Source of the DNA: an uncultured Halomonas sp.
GTDB taxonomy: Bacteria; Pseudomonadota; Gammaproteobacteria; Pseudomonadales; Halomonadaceae
Assembly (NCBI RefSeq): GCF_947500835.1
Contig: NZ_CANMTQ010000002.1
Coordinates: 248,001 to 312,000, forward strand
Length of the DNA stretch: 64,000 nucleotides
Direction of reading: 5' to 3'
Every line of letters starts with the position of its first letter. Position 1 is the first letter of the stretch. The notes under the pieces are model-generated. The model had not been told where the DNA came from and searched no databases. It was given only the letters and a program-made list of their open reading frames with translations. The translations under genes and the position numbers were made by a program. Of the stretch, positions 34,412-44,505 are shown one piece after another.

Positions 34412-37400
34412 TTCACGGACTCCTGTTCGTAGTCATTGCCCTCACCGTCGAGCCAGTCGATGCGCTTCATCTTGCGCACGATGACAAACTCATCCCGGTT
34501 GGAGCCCACGGTGCCGTAGTAGTTGAAGCTGTAGGACAGCTGAGCATAGCCACCGATCATATGGGTCGGCTTGGGGCAGATACGGGTCACCGAGTTGTGA
34601 ATCCCGCCCCGGGTGCCGGAAATCTCCGAGCCTGGGATGTTCACGATGCGTTCCTGAGCGTGGTACATCATCGCCATGCCCACCTTGACCCGCTGGCTGA
34701 CCACCGCCCGCGCCGCGATGGCGCCGTTGGCGTTGTACAGCTCCATCCAGTCATTATCCTCGACGCCGATGGACTTGGCATCGTCCTCGGACAGCCACAC
34801 GATCGGGCCGCCCCGGGACAGGGTCTGCATCAGCAGGTTGTCACTGTAGGTGGAATGTATGCCCCACTTCTGGTGCGGCGTGATCCAGTTCAGCGCGATT
34901 TCCGGGTTGCCGTTGCTCTTCGGCGCGTGGACGCTGGCCACCGCCTTGGTGTCGATCGGTGGACGATAGACCAGCAGGCTCTCGCCGAAGGCCCGCATCC
35001 AGGCATGATCCTGATAGAACTGCTGACGGCCGGTGACGGTGCGCCAGGGAATCAGCTCGTGAACGTTGGTGTAGCCGGCGTTGTAGGAGACGTGCTCGTC
35101 CTCGAGGCCAGACCAGGTCGGGCTGGAGATGATCTTGCGCGGCTGGGCCACCACGTCACGGAAGCGGATCTTCTCATCATGCTTGGGCAGCGCCAGATGG
35201 GTATGATCGCGTCCGGTGATCTTGGACAGCGCCTCCCAGGCCTTGACCGCCACCTGACCGTTGGTCTCCGGCGCCAGGGTCAGGATCATCTCTGCGGCAT
35301 CGATGGCGGTGTCGATGATCGGCTGCCCCTTGGCCGGCCCGTCCAGCTTGCGCCGGTTGAGCTTGCCGAGCAGCTCAACCTCGGACTCGGTCTTCCAGTT
35401 GATCCCCTTGCCGCCGTTGCCGAGGCTTTCCAAGAGCGGCCCTATCGAGGTGAAACGCTCATAGGTTGCCGGGTAATCGCGCTTGACCTCGATCAGGCTC
35501 GGCATGGTCTTGCCGGGAATGGCCTCACACTCGCCTTTTTTCCAGTCCAGGACGTGAGCCTGGGCCAGCTCCCCCGGGGAATCGTGCTGCATGGGCAGGG
35601 TCACCAGGTCGGTTTCCTCACCAAGATGGCCCACGCACACCTTGGAGAACGCCTTGGCGATGCCCTTGTAGATATCCCAATCGCTGCGGGATTCCCAGGC
35701 CGGATCCGTGGCCGCGGTCAGCGGGTGGATGAACGGGTGCATGTCCGAGGTATTGAGATCATCCTTCTCGTACCAGGTCGCGGTAGGCAGCACGATGTCG
35801 GAATACAGGCAGGTGGTGGACATGCGAAAGTCCAGGGTCACCAGTAGATCAACCTTGCCTTCCGCCGCCTCTTCCCGCCAATCGACTTCCTGGGGCTTGA
35901 TGCCGTCCATGCTGCCCAGATCCTTACCCTGGATGCCATGGTTGGCGCCCAGCAAGTACTTGAGCATGTAATCGTGGCCCTTGCCGGAACTGCCCAGCAG
36001 GTTGGAGCGCCAGATAAACATGTTGCGCGGGAAGTTCTGCGGGCTGTCAGGGTGCTCCGCGGCGAAGCGCAGCTTGCCGCTCTTGAGCTCATCGACCACA
36101 TAATCCGCGGTGGACTTGCCCGCGTCCTTGGCCGCCTTGGCCAGGCGCAGCGGATTGGTATCGAGCTGCGGCGCGGAAGGCAGCCAACCCATGCGCTCGG
36201 CGCGCACGTTGTAGTCGATCAACGAGCCGGGATAGTCCTCGGCCTTGGCCAGGGGCGAGAGGATGGACTTGATCTCGAGCTTTTCGTAACGCCATTGGCT
36301 GGAATGGTTATAGAAGAACGAGGTGCCGTTCATCTGGCGGGGCGGGCGGCTCCAGTCGAGACCGAAAGCCAGCGGCAGCCAGCCGGTCTGCGGGCGCAGT
36401 TTCTCCTGGCCAACATAGTGCGCCCAGCCACCTCCGGTCTGCCCTACGCAGCCGCACAGAATCAGCATGTTGATCAGGCCACGGTAGTTCATGTCCATGT
36501 GGTACCAGTGGTTCATGCCGGCACCGACGATGATCATGCTGCGGCCCTGGGTCTTGTCCGCGTTGCTGGCGAACTCCCGGGCCAGACGAATGACCTGCTC
36601 CGCCGGCACGCCGGTGATCTTCTCCTGCCAGGCCGGCGTGTAAGGCTTGACCTGCTCGTAACTGGTCGCGCCGTCATCCTCGCCATCCTTACCCTCTTTG
36701 CTTCCAAAGCCACGATCGATGCCGTAGTTGGCGCACATCAGGTCGAACACGGTCACCGCCAGCACTTCGCGGCCATCCGCCAGGGTCAGGCGCTTGGCGG
36801 GTAGATTATGCTGCAGGATTTCCTTGGCTTCGACGTGATTGAAGTGTTCGTGCTGAATGCCGCCGAAGTAGGGGAAGCCGACTCGAGCAACTTCGTCATG
36901 ACGTTCGGCGAGAGATAGGGTCGGTTTGATCTCCTTGCCGTCGGCGTCCTTGGACTCCAGGTTCCAGCGCCCGGTGTCTCCCTCCTTCTCACCCCAGCGA
37001 AAGCCGATGGAGCCGCGGGGTACGACGATGCGATCGCTGGTTTCGTCCCAGGCGACGGTCTTCCACTCGGCATTGTTGGTCTGGCCCAATGCTCCCTCGA
37101 AATCCGAGGTACGCAGCTGGCGCCCCGGTGCGTAGACACCGTCTTCACGGGGTTCCAGCTCGACCAGGAACGGCATGTCGGTGTAGCGGCGCACGTAGTC
37201 GGTGAAATAGACGCTGGGGTTGTCGAGATGAAATTCCTTGAGGATGACATGGCCCATGGCTATGGCCAGCGCCGCGTCGGTCCCCTGCTTCGGGCTCAGC
37301 CACTCATCGCACAGCTTGGAGACCTCGGCATAGTCCGGGGTGATGGCGACGGTCTTGGTGCCCTTGTAGCGCACCTCGGTGAAGAAGTGGGCGTCCGGGG

Positions 37401-38184
37401 AGCGAGTCTGGGGCACGTTGGAACCCCAGGCAATCAGGTAGTTGCTGTTATACCAGTCCGCGGATTCCGGCACATCGGTCTGCTCACCCCAGGTCTGGGG
37501 GCTGGCCGGCGGCAGGTCGCAATACCAGTCGTAAAACGACAGGCAGGCACCGCCGATCAAGGACAGATAACGGGCGCCGGAGGCATAGGAAACCATGGAC
37601 ATGGCAGGGATCGGCGAGAAGCCGATGATGCGATCCGGACCGTACTGCTTGGCGGTATAGACGTTGGAGGCAGCGATCAGCTCGTTGAGTTCGTCCCAAT
37701 CGGCACGCAGAAAACCACCACGTCCACGGATCTTCTTGTACTGCTGGGTCTTGGTCGGATCCTCGACGATAGACGCCCAGGCGTCGACCGGATCGGCATG
37801 CTGCTTGCGCGCCTCGCGCCACAGGCTGATGAGGGTCTGACGCACCAACGGATACTTCAAGCGGTTGGCGCTGTACAGATACCAGGAGTAGCTGGCGCCC
37901 CGAGGGCAGCCACGGGGTTCGTGATTGGGCAGGTCCGCCCGGGTGCGCGGATAGTCGGTCTGCTGGTTTTCCCAGGTGACCAGACCGTTCTTGACATAGA
38001 TCTTCCAGCTGCAGGAACCGGTGCAGTTCACCCCATGGGTGCTGCGCACAACCTTGTCATGCTGCCAGCGCTGACGATAGCCGTCTTCCCACTTGCGGGT
38101 CTCGTCCCGGGTTTCGCCATGGCCGTCGGCGAACTGCGGGGGCTTATTGACCAGATACTTCAGTCGATCCAGAAAATGACTCAT
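34408..38184 (-). CDS. narG: Respiratory nitrate reductase alpha subunit NarG
   Basis: This 1258-residue molybdopterin enzyme reduces nitrate to nitrite on the cytoplasmic face of the membrane. The N-terminal region with STHGVNCTGSCSWK and RGCPRGASYSW provides the His and Cys ligands of the FS0 cluster. The molybdenum-coordinating Asp lies in the stretch following it (YNSNYLIAWGSN near 245). It starts narGHJI. Three NarL-like heptamers lie 139-166 bases upstream of the ATG. Confidence 0.98.
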   Translation of the reverse strand: MSHFLDRLKYLVNKPPQFADGHGETRDETRKWEDGYRQRWQHDKVVRSTHGVNCTGSCSWKIYVKNGLVTWENQQTDYPRTRADLPNHEPRGCPRGASYSWYLYSANRLKYPLVRQTLISLWREARKQHADPVDAWASIVEDPTKTQQYKKIRGRGGFLRADWDELNELIAASNVYTAKQYGPDRIIGFSPIPAMSMVSYASGARYLSLIGGACLSFYDWYCDLPPASPQTWGEQTDVPESADWYNSNYLIAWGSNVPQTRSPDAHFFTEVRYKGTKTVAITPDYAEVSKLCDEWLSPKQGTDAALAIAMGHVILKEFHLDNPSVYFTDYVRRYTDMPFLVELEPREDGVYAPGRQLRTSDFEGALGQTNNAEWKTVAWDETSDRIVVPRGSIGFRWGEKEGDTGRWNLESKDADGKEIKPTLSLAERHDEVARVGFPYFGGIQHEHFNHVEAKEILQHNLPAKRLTLADGREVLAVTVFDLMCANYGIDRGFGSKEGKDGEDDGATSYEQVKPYTPAWQEKITGVPAEQVIRLAREFASNADKTQGRSMIIVGAGMNHWYHMDMNYRGLINMLILCGCVGQTGGGWAHYVGQEKLRPQTGWLPLAFGLDWSRPPRQMNGTSFFYNHSSQWRYEKLEIKSILSPLAKAEDYPGSLIDYNVRAERMGWLPSAPQLDTNPLRLAKAAKDAGKSTADYVVDELKSGKLRFAAEHPDSPQNFPRNMFIWRSNLLGSSGKGHDYMLKYLLGANHGIQGKDLGSMDGIKPQEVDWREEAAEGKVDLLVTLDFRMSTTCLYSDIVLPTATWYEKDDLNTSDMHPFIHPLTAATDPAWESRSDWDIYKGIAKAFSKVCVGHLGEETDLVTLPMQHDSPGELAQAHVLDWKKGECEAIPGKTMPSLIEVKRDYPATYERFTSIGPLLESLGNGGKGINWKTESEVELLGKLNRRKLDGPAKGQPIIDTAIDAAEMILTLAPETNGQVAVKAWEALSKITGRDHTHLALPKHDEKIRFRDVVAQPRKIISSPTWSGLEDEHVSYNAGYTNVHELIPWRTVTGRQQFYQDHAWMRAFGESLLVYRPPIDTKAVASVHAPKSNGNPEIALNWITPHQKWGIHSTYSDNLLMQTLSRGGPIVWLSEDDAKSIGVEDNDWMELYNANGAIAARAVVSQRVKVGMAMMYHAQERIVNIPGSEISGTRGGIHNSVTRICPKPTHMIGGYAQLSYSFNYYGTVGSNRDEFVIVRKMKRIDWLDGEGNDYEQESVK

Positions 38185-38322
38185 GGACGATCTCCAGGCT
38201 CCTCGAAAATGGGAGCAAACTCAAGGTTCGCTCGGCCTGCCTTCGAAGGGTGCAGGGGCAATCCTTTCGGCGACAGTGTTGAAGTTGATTTTGCGGTATC
38301 GGCAAGGGAATTTCGCCGTGGT

Positions 38323-38350
38323 TACCTCCACATACCCCGGGTCTACCTCC
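38323..38350. promoter_or_regulatory. Three phased NarL-like heptamers upstream of narG
   Basis: TACCTCC at 38323-38329, TACCCCG at 38333-38339 and TACCTCC at 38344-38350 each match six of seven positions of the NarL heptamer TACYYMT. Start-to-start distances are 10 and 11 bases, one helical turn each. They lie 139-166 bases upstream of narG. Presence of narL in the window makes binding plausible. Confidence 0.5.
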
Positions 38351-38396
38351 AAGGGGATAGGGCGCAATGCCGCGAGGGATAACATGAACAAGAGGT

Positions 38397-39695
38397 TCAG
38401 GAGGCGGTGCGGTTGTAGTCCCACAGCATCACCAGCATGCACAGCACCAAGGCGCCATACAGGAACATGAAGCCGGCACTGCGAATACCGACCCACTCAT
38501 TGCCGAGGACGAATACCAGGGGCAACACGCCAGCGAACAGTCCGCCCAGGGTCAGCGCCAGACCGCCAACTCGAGCCATGTCATCGCCGTGATCGCGATA
38601 GATCAGGTGCATCAGGCTTCCCTTGCCCAGCCCCATGGCCAGCCCCATCAACACCAGCAGTGCATCAAAGGCCCATAGCGGCGTACTGAAGTGGAAGGCG
38701 ACGGTGCCATGTACGCCTTCTATCTGAATCGAAAAAGGGGGGTAGGAGAGTAGAAACAGGCAGATCAGCACCCAGGCGCTGACCCACCAGCGCAGCGCAC
38801 GAAAATCGCGCCAGTCCGCCAGGAGCCCCCCCAGAATCTGCCCGAGCCCACCGGCCAGAATGAACAGAAGCGCCCAAAACGATGCTTGCTGTAGCGATAA
38901 CTGATACTGCGCGGCAAGATAGCTCGGCAACCACAGCGCCAGCGCCACGAAGGCGCCATAGAAGAAACTGTAATAAATGGCGAGCCGCCATACATGCCAG
39001 CTCGCCGGGGGTAATAGCGACTCGAGCAGGCATTGCCAGCGTCGTCGCCGAACGTAACGGCCCGTATCGTCTTTGACGTCGAAGATAGGATCGCCATCCT
39101 CGCTCGTATCGTCCTCGGCGAACAGCCACAGCAACAGCGCCACCAGCAATACCGGCAGCAGATAGAGTTTCGGCGCCAAGCGCCACCCGTAGGCCTGACT
39201 TGCCAGAGGCAGCAACAGGTAACTGAGTCCGGCCCCCAGCATGCCGGCACCGTAAAGGCCCAGCGCCAGGCCGATACGCCCCCGCGGGCCCCAGGCCGCC
39301 ACGTAGACCAGTCCGGCCGCCAGGGAGCCGGCACCGAAGCCCAATCCCGCACCCGCCAACAGGAATTCGATATAACGCTCCGCGACACTGATCCACCACA
39401 GGAAGGGGCAGATGAATAGCAGACAGCCCAGCATGACGCGATGCCCGCCAATCTGTTGCGACAACCGTGCCAAGGGTAAACTGGTCAAGGCACCGGTCAG
39501 CATCGGCGTGGCCAATAGCAGGGCAAAATCGATATTGTCAAAGCCAAGGGAGCGTTTGAGCTCCATACCGAGCACGGCGAACAGGGTCCAGCAGGCAAAC
39601 ACCAGGGCGAAAGCCAATGGCGACAACAACGCCACCACCAATGGCTGGTAGCCATTGGTTGCCTCGAAGTCACTAGCGTGATGGGCCCTAGGCAT
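38397..39695 (-). CDS. NarK-type nitrate/nitrite transporter (NNP family MFS)
   Basis: This 432-residue MFS protein has twelve membrane helices and resembles the NarK1-like branch of nitrate/nitrite porters. Short family-like stretches are GAGSLAAGLVYVAAWGPRGR near residue 120 and GLGKGSLMHLIYRDHGDD near 360, the latter in place of the glycine-rich NNP signature. It is similar to the carrier at 46859 (compare FYGAFVALALWLPSYLA with FGAFVALASYLPRYY). I chose the ATG at 39695; an in-frame start at 39752 is possible, and no strong ribosome site is visible. It lies upstream of narG on the same strand. Confidence 0.85.
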   Translation of the reverse strand: MPRAHHASDFEATNGYQPLVVALLSPLAFALVFACWTLFAVLGMELKRSLGFDNIDFALLLATPMLTGALTSLPLARLSQQIGGHRVMLGCLLFICPFLWWISVAERYIEFLLAGAGLGFGAGSLAAGLVYVAAWGPRGRIGLALGLYGAGMLGAGLSYLLLPLASQAYGWRLAPKLYLLPVLLVALLLWLFAEDDTSEDGDPIFDVKDDTGRYVRRRRWQCLLESLLPPASWHVWRLAIYYSFFYGAFVALALWLPSYLAAQYQLSLQQASFWALLFILAGGLGQILGGLLADWRDFRALRWWVSAWVLICLFLLSYPPFSIQIEGVHGTVAFHFSTPLWAFDALLVLMGLAMGLGKGSLMHLIYRDHGDDMARVGGLALTLGGLFAGVLPLVFVLGNEWVGIRSAGFMFLYGALVLCMLVMLWDYNRTAS

Positions 39696-39766
39696 GGTGG
39701 AAGACTCATGAGTGATAAAAGAAATTCTCACGACACCATCGCCCAGCGTCAAAAGGGCATCGGGAG

Positions 39767-39833
39767 TAACCCCTTTGAGGTAGGCTTTGAGGGAACCTGC
39801 CTAACCACGTAAAGTAGTAGACGCTCTACTTCT
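39767..39833. promoter_or_regulatory. NarL-like sites between narK and narX
   Basis: TAACCCC-TT-TGAGGTA at 39767-39782 is an imperfect 7-2-7 inverted pair of NarL heptamers, and TACTTCT at 39827-39833 fits the TACYYMT heptamer fully. Both are in the spacer between the divergent narK-type and narX genes. Candidate sites only. Confidence 0.4.
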
Positions 39834-39891
39834 AAAGCTGTGTGATAAAGCTGATGCCGACGGCATTGGTAGCGAGAGGATTTCAATCGCA

Positions 39892-41793
39892 ATGAGATTG
39901 TTACAACACTCTCTGGTGGCACGCATCGTCGCCTCGCTGCTGGCGATCACCGTCATGGCGCTGATCAGTATCGTCGTGACCATGAGCGTCGCCAACAGCA
40001 GCCGTGGCGACGCCGCCGCCATCAATATGGCCGGCTCACTACGCATGAACAGTTATCAGATAGCCGCCGCCCTGCTCTATTATCAGCAACAACCCGATGC
40101 CGCCCGACGTGAACAGGTCGATCGCCTGATCTCACGCTTCCGTGAGCGCCTGGTGAGCCCCGAGTTGACCGGGGCCATTCCTGGCGCCAGCGAGCATGCG
40201 TTACGCGAGGAGTATCAAAATCTGCTGACTCGCTGGGAACAGGAGCTTGTACCCCAGGTCAGTGAATCCATTCAGGAAGAACGTCTGAACGATGGGGCGT
40301 TGCGCGAGACACTGGATGATCTGGTGGGTGACATCGACCACATGGTGACGCTGCTGGAGCAGAACGCCGAGTCGAAGATCCAGTTGATCAGCGCCCTGCA
40401 AATCCTGTTTTTGATCCTCACCGCCGCGGTGGTGGCCATCGCCCTCTACGATATTCGCCACAATCTGGTCATTCCACTACGCCAACTGGTCGCCCTAGCC
40501 CGGGAGGTCGCTCGTCACAACTTCCGCCCGCGCAGTCATCTACAGGGTAACGATGAGCTGGCGCTACTCGGTCGTACCCTGGATACCATGGCCGGCGAGC
40601 TGGGTTCGAGCTATGCGGCCCTGGAAGCACGGGTATCGCTCAAGCAACAGGAACTCCAGCGCAGCAACCAGGCCATGCAGATCCTGCATGAAGGCAGCCG
40701 CTCGCTTTACGGCGGTGGCAATGACCTGTGTGCGAGCGCCGCCCCCATGTTGCACGAACTCGAAACCCTGCTCGAGATCGGCCCCATTCAGCTTTCGCTC
40801 AACGATCCTACCGACCAGCAGCAGACCCCCATCCTGGCTACCCACTCCACCACGCGTCCCGACTATTGCCGTGACTGGGAGTGCCATGCCTGTTTGATCG
40901 AGCCCCACCCCATCGAGTTGCATCAGGATCAGGAGCGCGAATGCCTGCTGCTGCCCATCAATGTGGGTAGCGAGCTGCTCGGCACGTTAGAGATCTGGTA
41001 CGCCAAGGCCACGCCCCTCAGCGACAGCACCCGACGCCTGCTCAATACACTGAGCGATCAACTGGCCACTGCGGTCTATCTGCAACGGCGTATCGAGGAA
41101 CAGCAGCAGGTGACGCTGATGAATGAGCGCACCATCATCGCCCGGGAGTTGCACGATTCCCTGGCCCAGTCGCTCTCCTACTTGAAGATGCAGGTCGCCA
41201 GGCTCGAGCGCATGCAGCAAAAGGGCGCCTCGCGGGAAACCCAGGCGGCGGTCTTCGATGAACTGCGCACCGGGCTGAACAGTGCTTATCGACAGCTTCG
41301 AGAGTTGCTGACGACGTTCCGCTTGAAACTTGAGGGTCCGGGGCTCAAGTCAACCCTGCTGCAGACCACCGCAGAGTTCGCCGAACGCATGGGTGCACCG
41401 GTGGAGTTCTTCTACGATGTACCGCCTCATTTGCTCAATCCCAACGAGGAGATTCACGTGCTGCAGATCGTGCGTGAGGCGTTGGCCAATACCCACAAAC
41501 ACGCTCACGCACATTGGGCCGCCGTCTCAGTGCACTTCACCAACGCTCAGTTGCTGTTGCAAATCGAGGATGACGGCATTGGCCTCGAAGACACCAATTC
41601 GCCAGCGATGCACTATGGCCTTGTGATCATGCGCGATCGAGCCCAGACCCTGGGCGGCGAGTTGTCGCTTGGCAACCGCACTGCCGGGGGTACCCTGGTA
41701 TCGCTGAGATTCACGCCTCAGACCGCCCGCCTGATCGCCCGCCAGCCGAGTCAGGATGCGCGGGATGTAGCCACCTCCAACTATAAGGAATAA
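39892..41793 (+). CDS. narX: Nitrate/nitrite sensor histidine kinase NarX
   Basis: This 633-residue membrane kinase has TM1 at ~10-32, a periplasmic sensor with the nitrate-binding P-box (INMAGSLRMNSYQIAAAL, ~44-61), TM2 at ~165-187, HAMP, a central Cys-containing module (DWECHACLIE) and a HisKA_3 box with the phospho-His in ARELHDSLAQSLSYLK. The HATPase carries REALANTHKHAHA and DDGIGL. Everything expected of NarX/NarQ is present. It is 6 bases upstream of narL, its cognate regulator, and divergent from the narK-type gene. Confidence 0.96.
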   Translation: MRLLQHSLVARIVASLLAITVMALISIVVTMSVANSSRGDAAAINMAGSLRMNSYQIAAALLYYQQQPDAARREQVDRLISRFRERLVSPELTGAIPGASEHALREEYQNLLTRWEQELVPQVSESIQEERLNDGALRETLDDLVGDIDHMVTLLEQNAESKIQLISALQILFLILTAAVVAIALYDIRHNLVIPLRQLVALAREVARHNFRPRSHLQGNDELALLGRTLDTMAGELGSSYAALEARVSLKQQELQRSNQAMQILHEGSRSLYGGGNDLCASAAPMLHELETLLEIGPIQLSLNDPTDQQQTPILATHSTTRPDYCRDWECHACLIEPHPIELHQDQERECLLLPINVGSELLGTLEIWYAKATPLSDSTRRLLNTLSDQLATAVYLQRRIEEQQQVTLMNERTIIARELHDSLAQSLSYLKMQVARLERMQQKGASRETQAAVFDELRTGLNSAYRQLRELLTTFRLKLEGPGLKSTLLQTTAEFAERMGAPVEFFYDVPPHLLNPNEEIHVLQIVREALANTHKHAHAHWAAVSVHFTNAQLLLQIEDDGIGLEDTNSPAMHYGLVIMRDRAQTLGGELSLGNRTAGGTLVSLRFTPQTARLIARQPSQDARDVATSNYKE

Positions 41794-41799
41794 GCCACG

Positions 41800-42474
41800 A
41801 TGGTCGACTCTACCAAGCCCGTGCAGGAAACACCCGCCACGCTCCTGATCATCGATGACCATCCGCTTTTACGCCGCGGGGTCGCGCAGTTGCTGGAGCT
41901 CGAGGACGACCTGAAACTGCTGGGCGAGACCGGCGAGCCGGAAGAAGGCCTGCGTCTCGCGGCGGAACTCGACCCGGACATGATCCTTCTGGACCTCAAT
42001 ATGCCGGGCATGAACGGCATCGAGACCTTGAAGTGCCTGCGCGAAGCAAACTATGCCGGCCGCGTGATCATGTTCACGGTGTCAGATCATGAAGAGGACG
42101 TGGTCGCCGCCCTGCGTGCCGGTGCCGATGGCTACCTGCTCAAGGACATGGACCCGGATGAAATGGTGCGCCAGATACGCCAGGCGGGGCTGGGGCGCAT
42201 GGTGATCAGCGAAAGCCTCACTGTGCTACTTGCAGAGGCCTTGCGGAACCAGCGTAACAAGCCCACTGCGCCGGATGTGCACAGCCTTACTCAACGCGAG
42301 CGCGAAATCCTGCGTGAACTCGCCGCAGGTCTTTCCAACAAGCTGATCGCGCGCAAGCTCGATATTACTGAAGGCACAGTCAAGGTCCACGTCAAGCACC
42401 TGCTCAAGAAACTCAACCTGCGCTCTCGTGTGGAAGCTGCCGTGTGGGCGGTTCAGGCTAATCTCGGCGACTGA
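41800..42474 (+). CDS. narL: Nitrate/nitrite response regulator NarL
   Basis: This 224-residue regulator has a receiver domain (DDHPLLRRGV, phospho-Asp in MILLDLNMPGMNG, Lys in YLLKDM) and a LuxR-type helix-turn-helix near 160-215 (LTQREREILRELAAG, LDITEGTVKVHVKHLLKKL). It should be phosphorylated by NarX and bind TACYYMT heptamers, several of which are found upstream of narG and narK genes here. Confidence 0.96.
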   Translation: MVDSTKPVQETPATLLIIDDHPLLRRGVAQLLELEDDLKLLGETGEPEEGLRLAAELDPDMILLDLNMPGMNGIETLKCLREANYAGRVIMFTVSDHEEDVVAALRAGADGYLLKDMDPDEMVRQIRQAGLGRMVISESLTVLLAEALRNQRNKPTAPDVHSLTQREREILRELAAGLSNKLIARKLDITEGTVKVHVKHLLKKLNLRSRVEAAVWAVQANLGD

Positions 42475-42767
42475 GTCAGCGCACGATTTTCGTGGATACC
42501 TCCAAAAAGCAGCGGACCATCAAAACACTTTGTTTTTCCCACTGCATTGCACAAAAAATACTTTATTAACAGTCAGATAAAATACTTCTTAATATATCTC
42601 GAAAGTGGTATCTGACTGGTTTTGCAGCTTTTTTCGTCAGTTCCCCCCCCTATACAGAGGGCGTATCTTGCGTCTTAAAGCCTTGTCTATTGATCTTTCT
42701 CAATCTTCAAAAGGCTCTTTCAAGGACATGGCAAGACGCTTTGTATGTTCATCGACGAGGGGGAATC
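42475..42767. other. narL-narK intergenic region
   Basis: This 293-base region holds no gene. It contains a NarL heptamer TACTTCT at 42583-42589, a near-match AGTGGTA at 42604-42610, and an FNR-like box at 42690-42703. The stretch 42540-42605 is AT-rich. It is the promoter region of the following narK. Confidence 0.55.
42690..42703 (+). promoter_or_regulatory. FNR/ANR-like box upstream of narK
   Basis: TTGAT-CTTT-CTCAA matches nine of ten positions of TTGAT-N4-ATCAA and ends 65 bases before the narK ATG. Centred at about -41.5 it would place transcription start near 42738. FNR and a DNR-like regulator are both encoded in the window. Confidence 0.65.
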
Positions 42768-44411
42768 ATGACCAAAAATGCAGATCTTGAACGCGACGGC
42801 GCCTCACATGGCGGTGGCCGCAAGGCCGCGAACGCCGACATCGAGCACTGGGACATCGAGAACGAGGAATTCTGGAACCGGGAAGGCAAGAAGGTCGCTA
42901 CTCGTAATCTGTGGATCTCGATCCCCAGCCTGCTGATGGGCTTCGCCGTATGGTTGATGTGGGGTATGATTACCACCCAGATGCGCAATTTGGGCTTTGA
43001 TTTCACGGTAGATCAGCTCTTCACCCTGACCGCCATCGCGGGTCTCGCTGGCGCGACTCTGCGCATTCCGGCTTCCTTCATGATTCGCATCGCCGGCGGG
43101 CGCAACACCATCTTCCTGACCACCGCGCTGCTGATGATTCCGGCACTTGGGACCGGCCTGGCGCTGATGAATCCGGATACACCGCTGTGGGTGTTCCAGG
43201 CTCTGGCGCTACTTTCCGGCATCGGCGGCGGCAACTTTGCCTGCTCCATGAGCAACATCTCGACCTTTTACCCCAAGAAACAGCAGGGGTACGCCCTGGG
43301 CATGAACGCCGGTCTGGGCAACTTCGGCGTCACCACCATGCAGATTCTCATTCCCCTGGTGATGACCGTCGGCATCTTCGGCGCCCTCGCCGGCGACCCG
43401 CTGGAGCTGCAGCGCGCCAGCGGTACCCTGATCGGCCGCATTGATGCCGGCACCGAGACCTGGATCCAGAACGCCGGCTTCTTTTGGCTGGTCTTTCTTA
43501 TTCCCCTGGCCTTCGCCGGCTGGTTCGGCATGAACAACCTGCGCACCGTCACACCGAATCCCGGTGCGCCGCCGGCCGCCTTCGGCAAGATCATCGGGCT
43601 GTATGCACTCGGGCTCATCGCCTCGGTGGTCGGCATGGTCGCGCTTGACTGGATCAACATGTGGCTTGCGCTGCCCATCACTATCCTCCTGACCCTCGGG
43701 CTACTCCTGCTGCTGCCCGGTGCTATCAAGACCAGCATCAAGACCCAGTACGCCATCTTTCGCGACAAGCACACCTGGGCGATGACCATCATCTACACCG
43801 CCACTTTCGGTTCCTTCATCGGTTTCTCCGCCGCCCTGCCCCTGTCCATCACCGTCATCTTCGGCAACATGATGGAAGTCGCCGCGGACGGCACCATGGC
43901 TCGCGTAGCCAACCCGGATGCCCCCAGCGCTCTGACCTGGGCCTGGATGGGGCCTTTCGTCGGCGCCCTGATTCGCCCGGTGGGCGGTTGGATTTCCGAC
44001 AAGGTCGGCGGCGCCATCGTCACTCAGATCATCTCGGTAATCATGGTTGTGGCCTCTGTCGCGGTGGGCTACGTAATGATGCTGGCCTATAACGCCACGG
44101 ATCCCAACCAGTACTTCTGGATGTTCCTGGTGCTGTTCATCGTGCTGTTCGCCGCTAGCGGCATCGGCAACGGCTCTACCTTCCGCAGCATCGGCGTGAT
44201 CTTCAACGTGCAGCAGAAAGGGCCTGTACTGGGCTGGACCTCCGCCGTAGCTGCCTACGGCGCCTTCATCGCCCCCCGGGTAATCGGCGAGCAGATCAAG
44301 GCCGGCACTCCAGAGATGGCCATGTACGGCTTCGCTGCCTTCTACGCCGCCTGTCTGGTGGTCAACTGGTGGTTCTATCTACGCAAGAACGCCTATGTGA
44401 AGAATCCTTAA
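42768..44411 (+). CDS. narK: NarK-type nitrate/nitrite transporter (NNP family MFS)
   Basis: This 547-residue carrier has twelve membrane helices after a hydrophilic N-terminal tail of ~45 residues. The nitrate-signature glycine-rich segments are visible: GIGGGNFACSMSNISTFYP near residue 160 and GNGSTFRSIGVIF near 485. GAGGGGG lies before the ATG at 42768. An FNR-like box and NarL heptamers are upstream. It probably mediates nitrate/nitrite exchange or nitrate-proton symport for respiration. Of the four NNP carriers here, this and the one at 45031 have the clearest nitrate signatures. Confidence 0.93.
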   Translation: MTKNADLERDGASHGGGRKAANADIEHWDIENEEFWNREGKKVATRNLWISIPSLLMGFAVWLMWGMITTQMRNLGFDFTVDQLFTLTAIAGLAGATLRIPASFMIRIAGGRNTIFLTTALLMIPALGTGLALMNPDTPLWVFQALALLSGIGGGNFACSMSNISTFYPKKQQGYALGMNAGLGNFGVTTMQILIPLVMTVGIFGALAGDPLELQRASGTLIGRIDAGTETWIQNAGFFWLVFLIPLAFAGWFGMNNLRTVTPNPGAPPAAFGKIIGLYALGLIASVVGMVALDWINMWLALPITILLTLGLLLLLPGAIKTSIKTQYAIFRDKHTWAMTIIYTATFGSFIGFSAALPLSITVIFGNMMEVAADGTMARVANPDAPSALTWAWMGPFVGALIRPVGGWISDKVGGAIVTQIISVIMVVASVAVGYVMMLAYNATDPNQYFWMFLVLFIVLFAASGIGNGSTFRSIGVIFNVQQKGPVLGWTSAVAAYGAFIAPRVIGEQIKAGTPEMAMYGFAAFYAACLVVNWWFYLRKNAYVKNP

Positions 44412-44434
44412 TGTGAAGAGCCTCTGACAATAAC

Positions 44435-44456
44435 GCCCGAGTCAATGCGCTCGGGC
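44435..44456 (+). terminator. Rho-independent-type terminator after narK
   Basis: GCCCGAG at 44435-44441 pairs with CTCGGGC at 44450-44456 over an 8-base loop, followed by CCCTTCTC. It lies 24 bases after the narK stop, so narK and the downstream stress protein may be separately transcribed. Confidence 0.6.
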
Positions 44457-44505
44457 CCTTCTCAACCTCAAACCATTTTCTTTGGGAATTTATGAGAGGT
44501 ACGCA

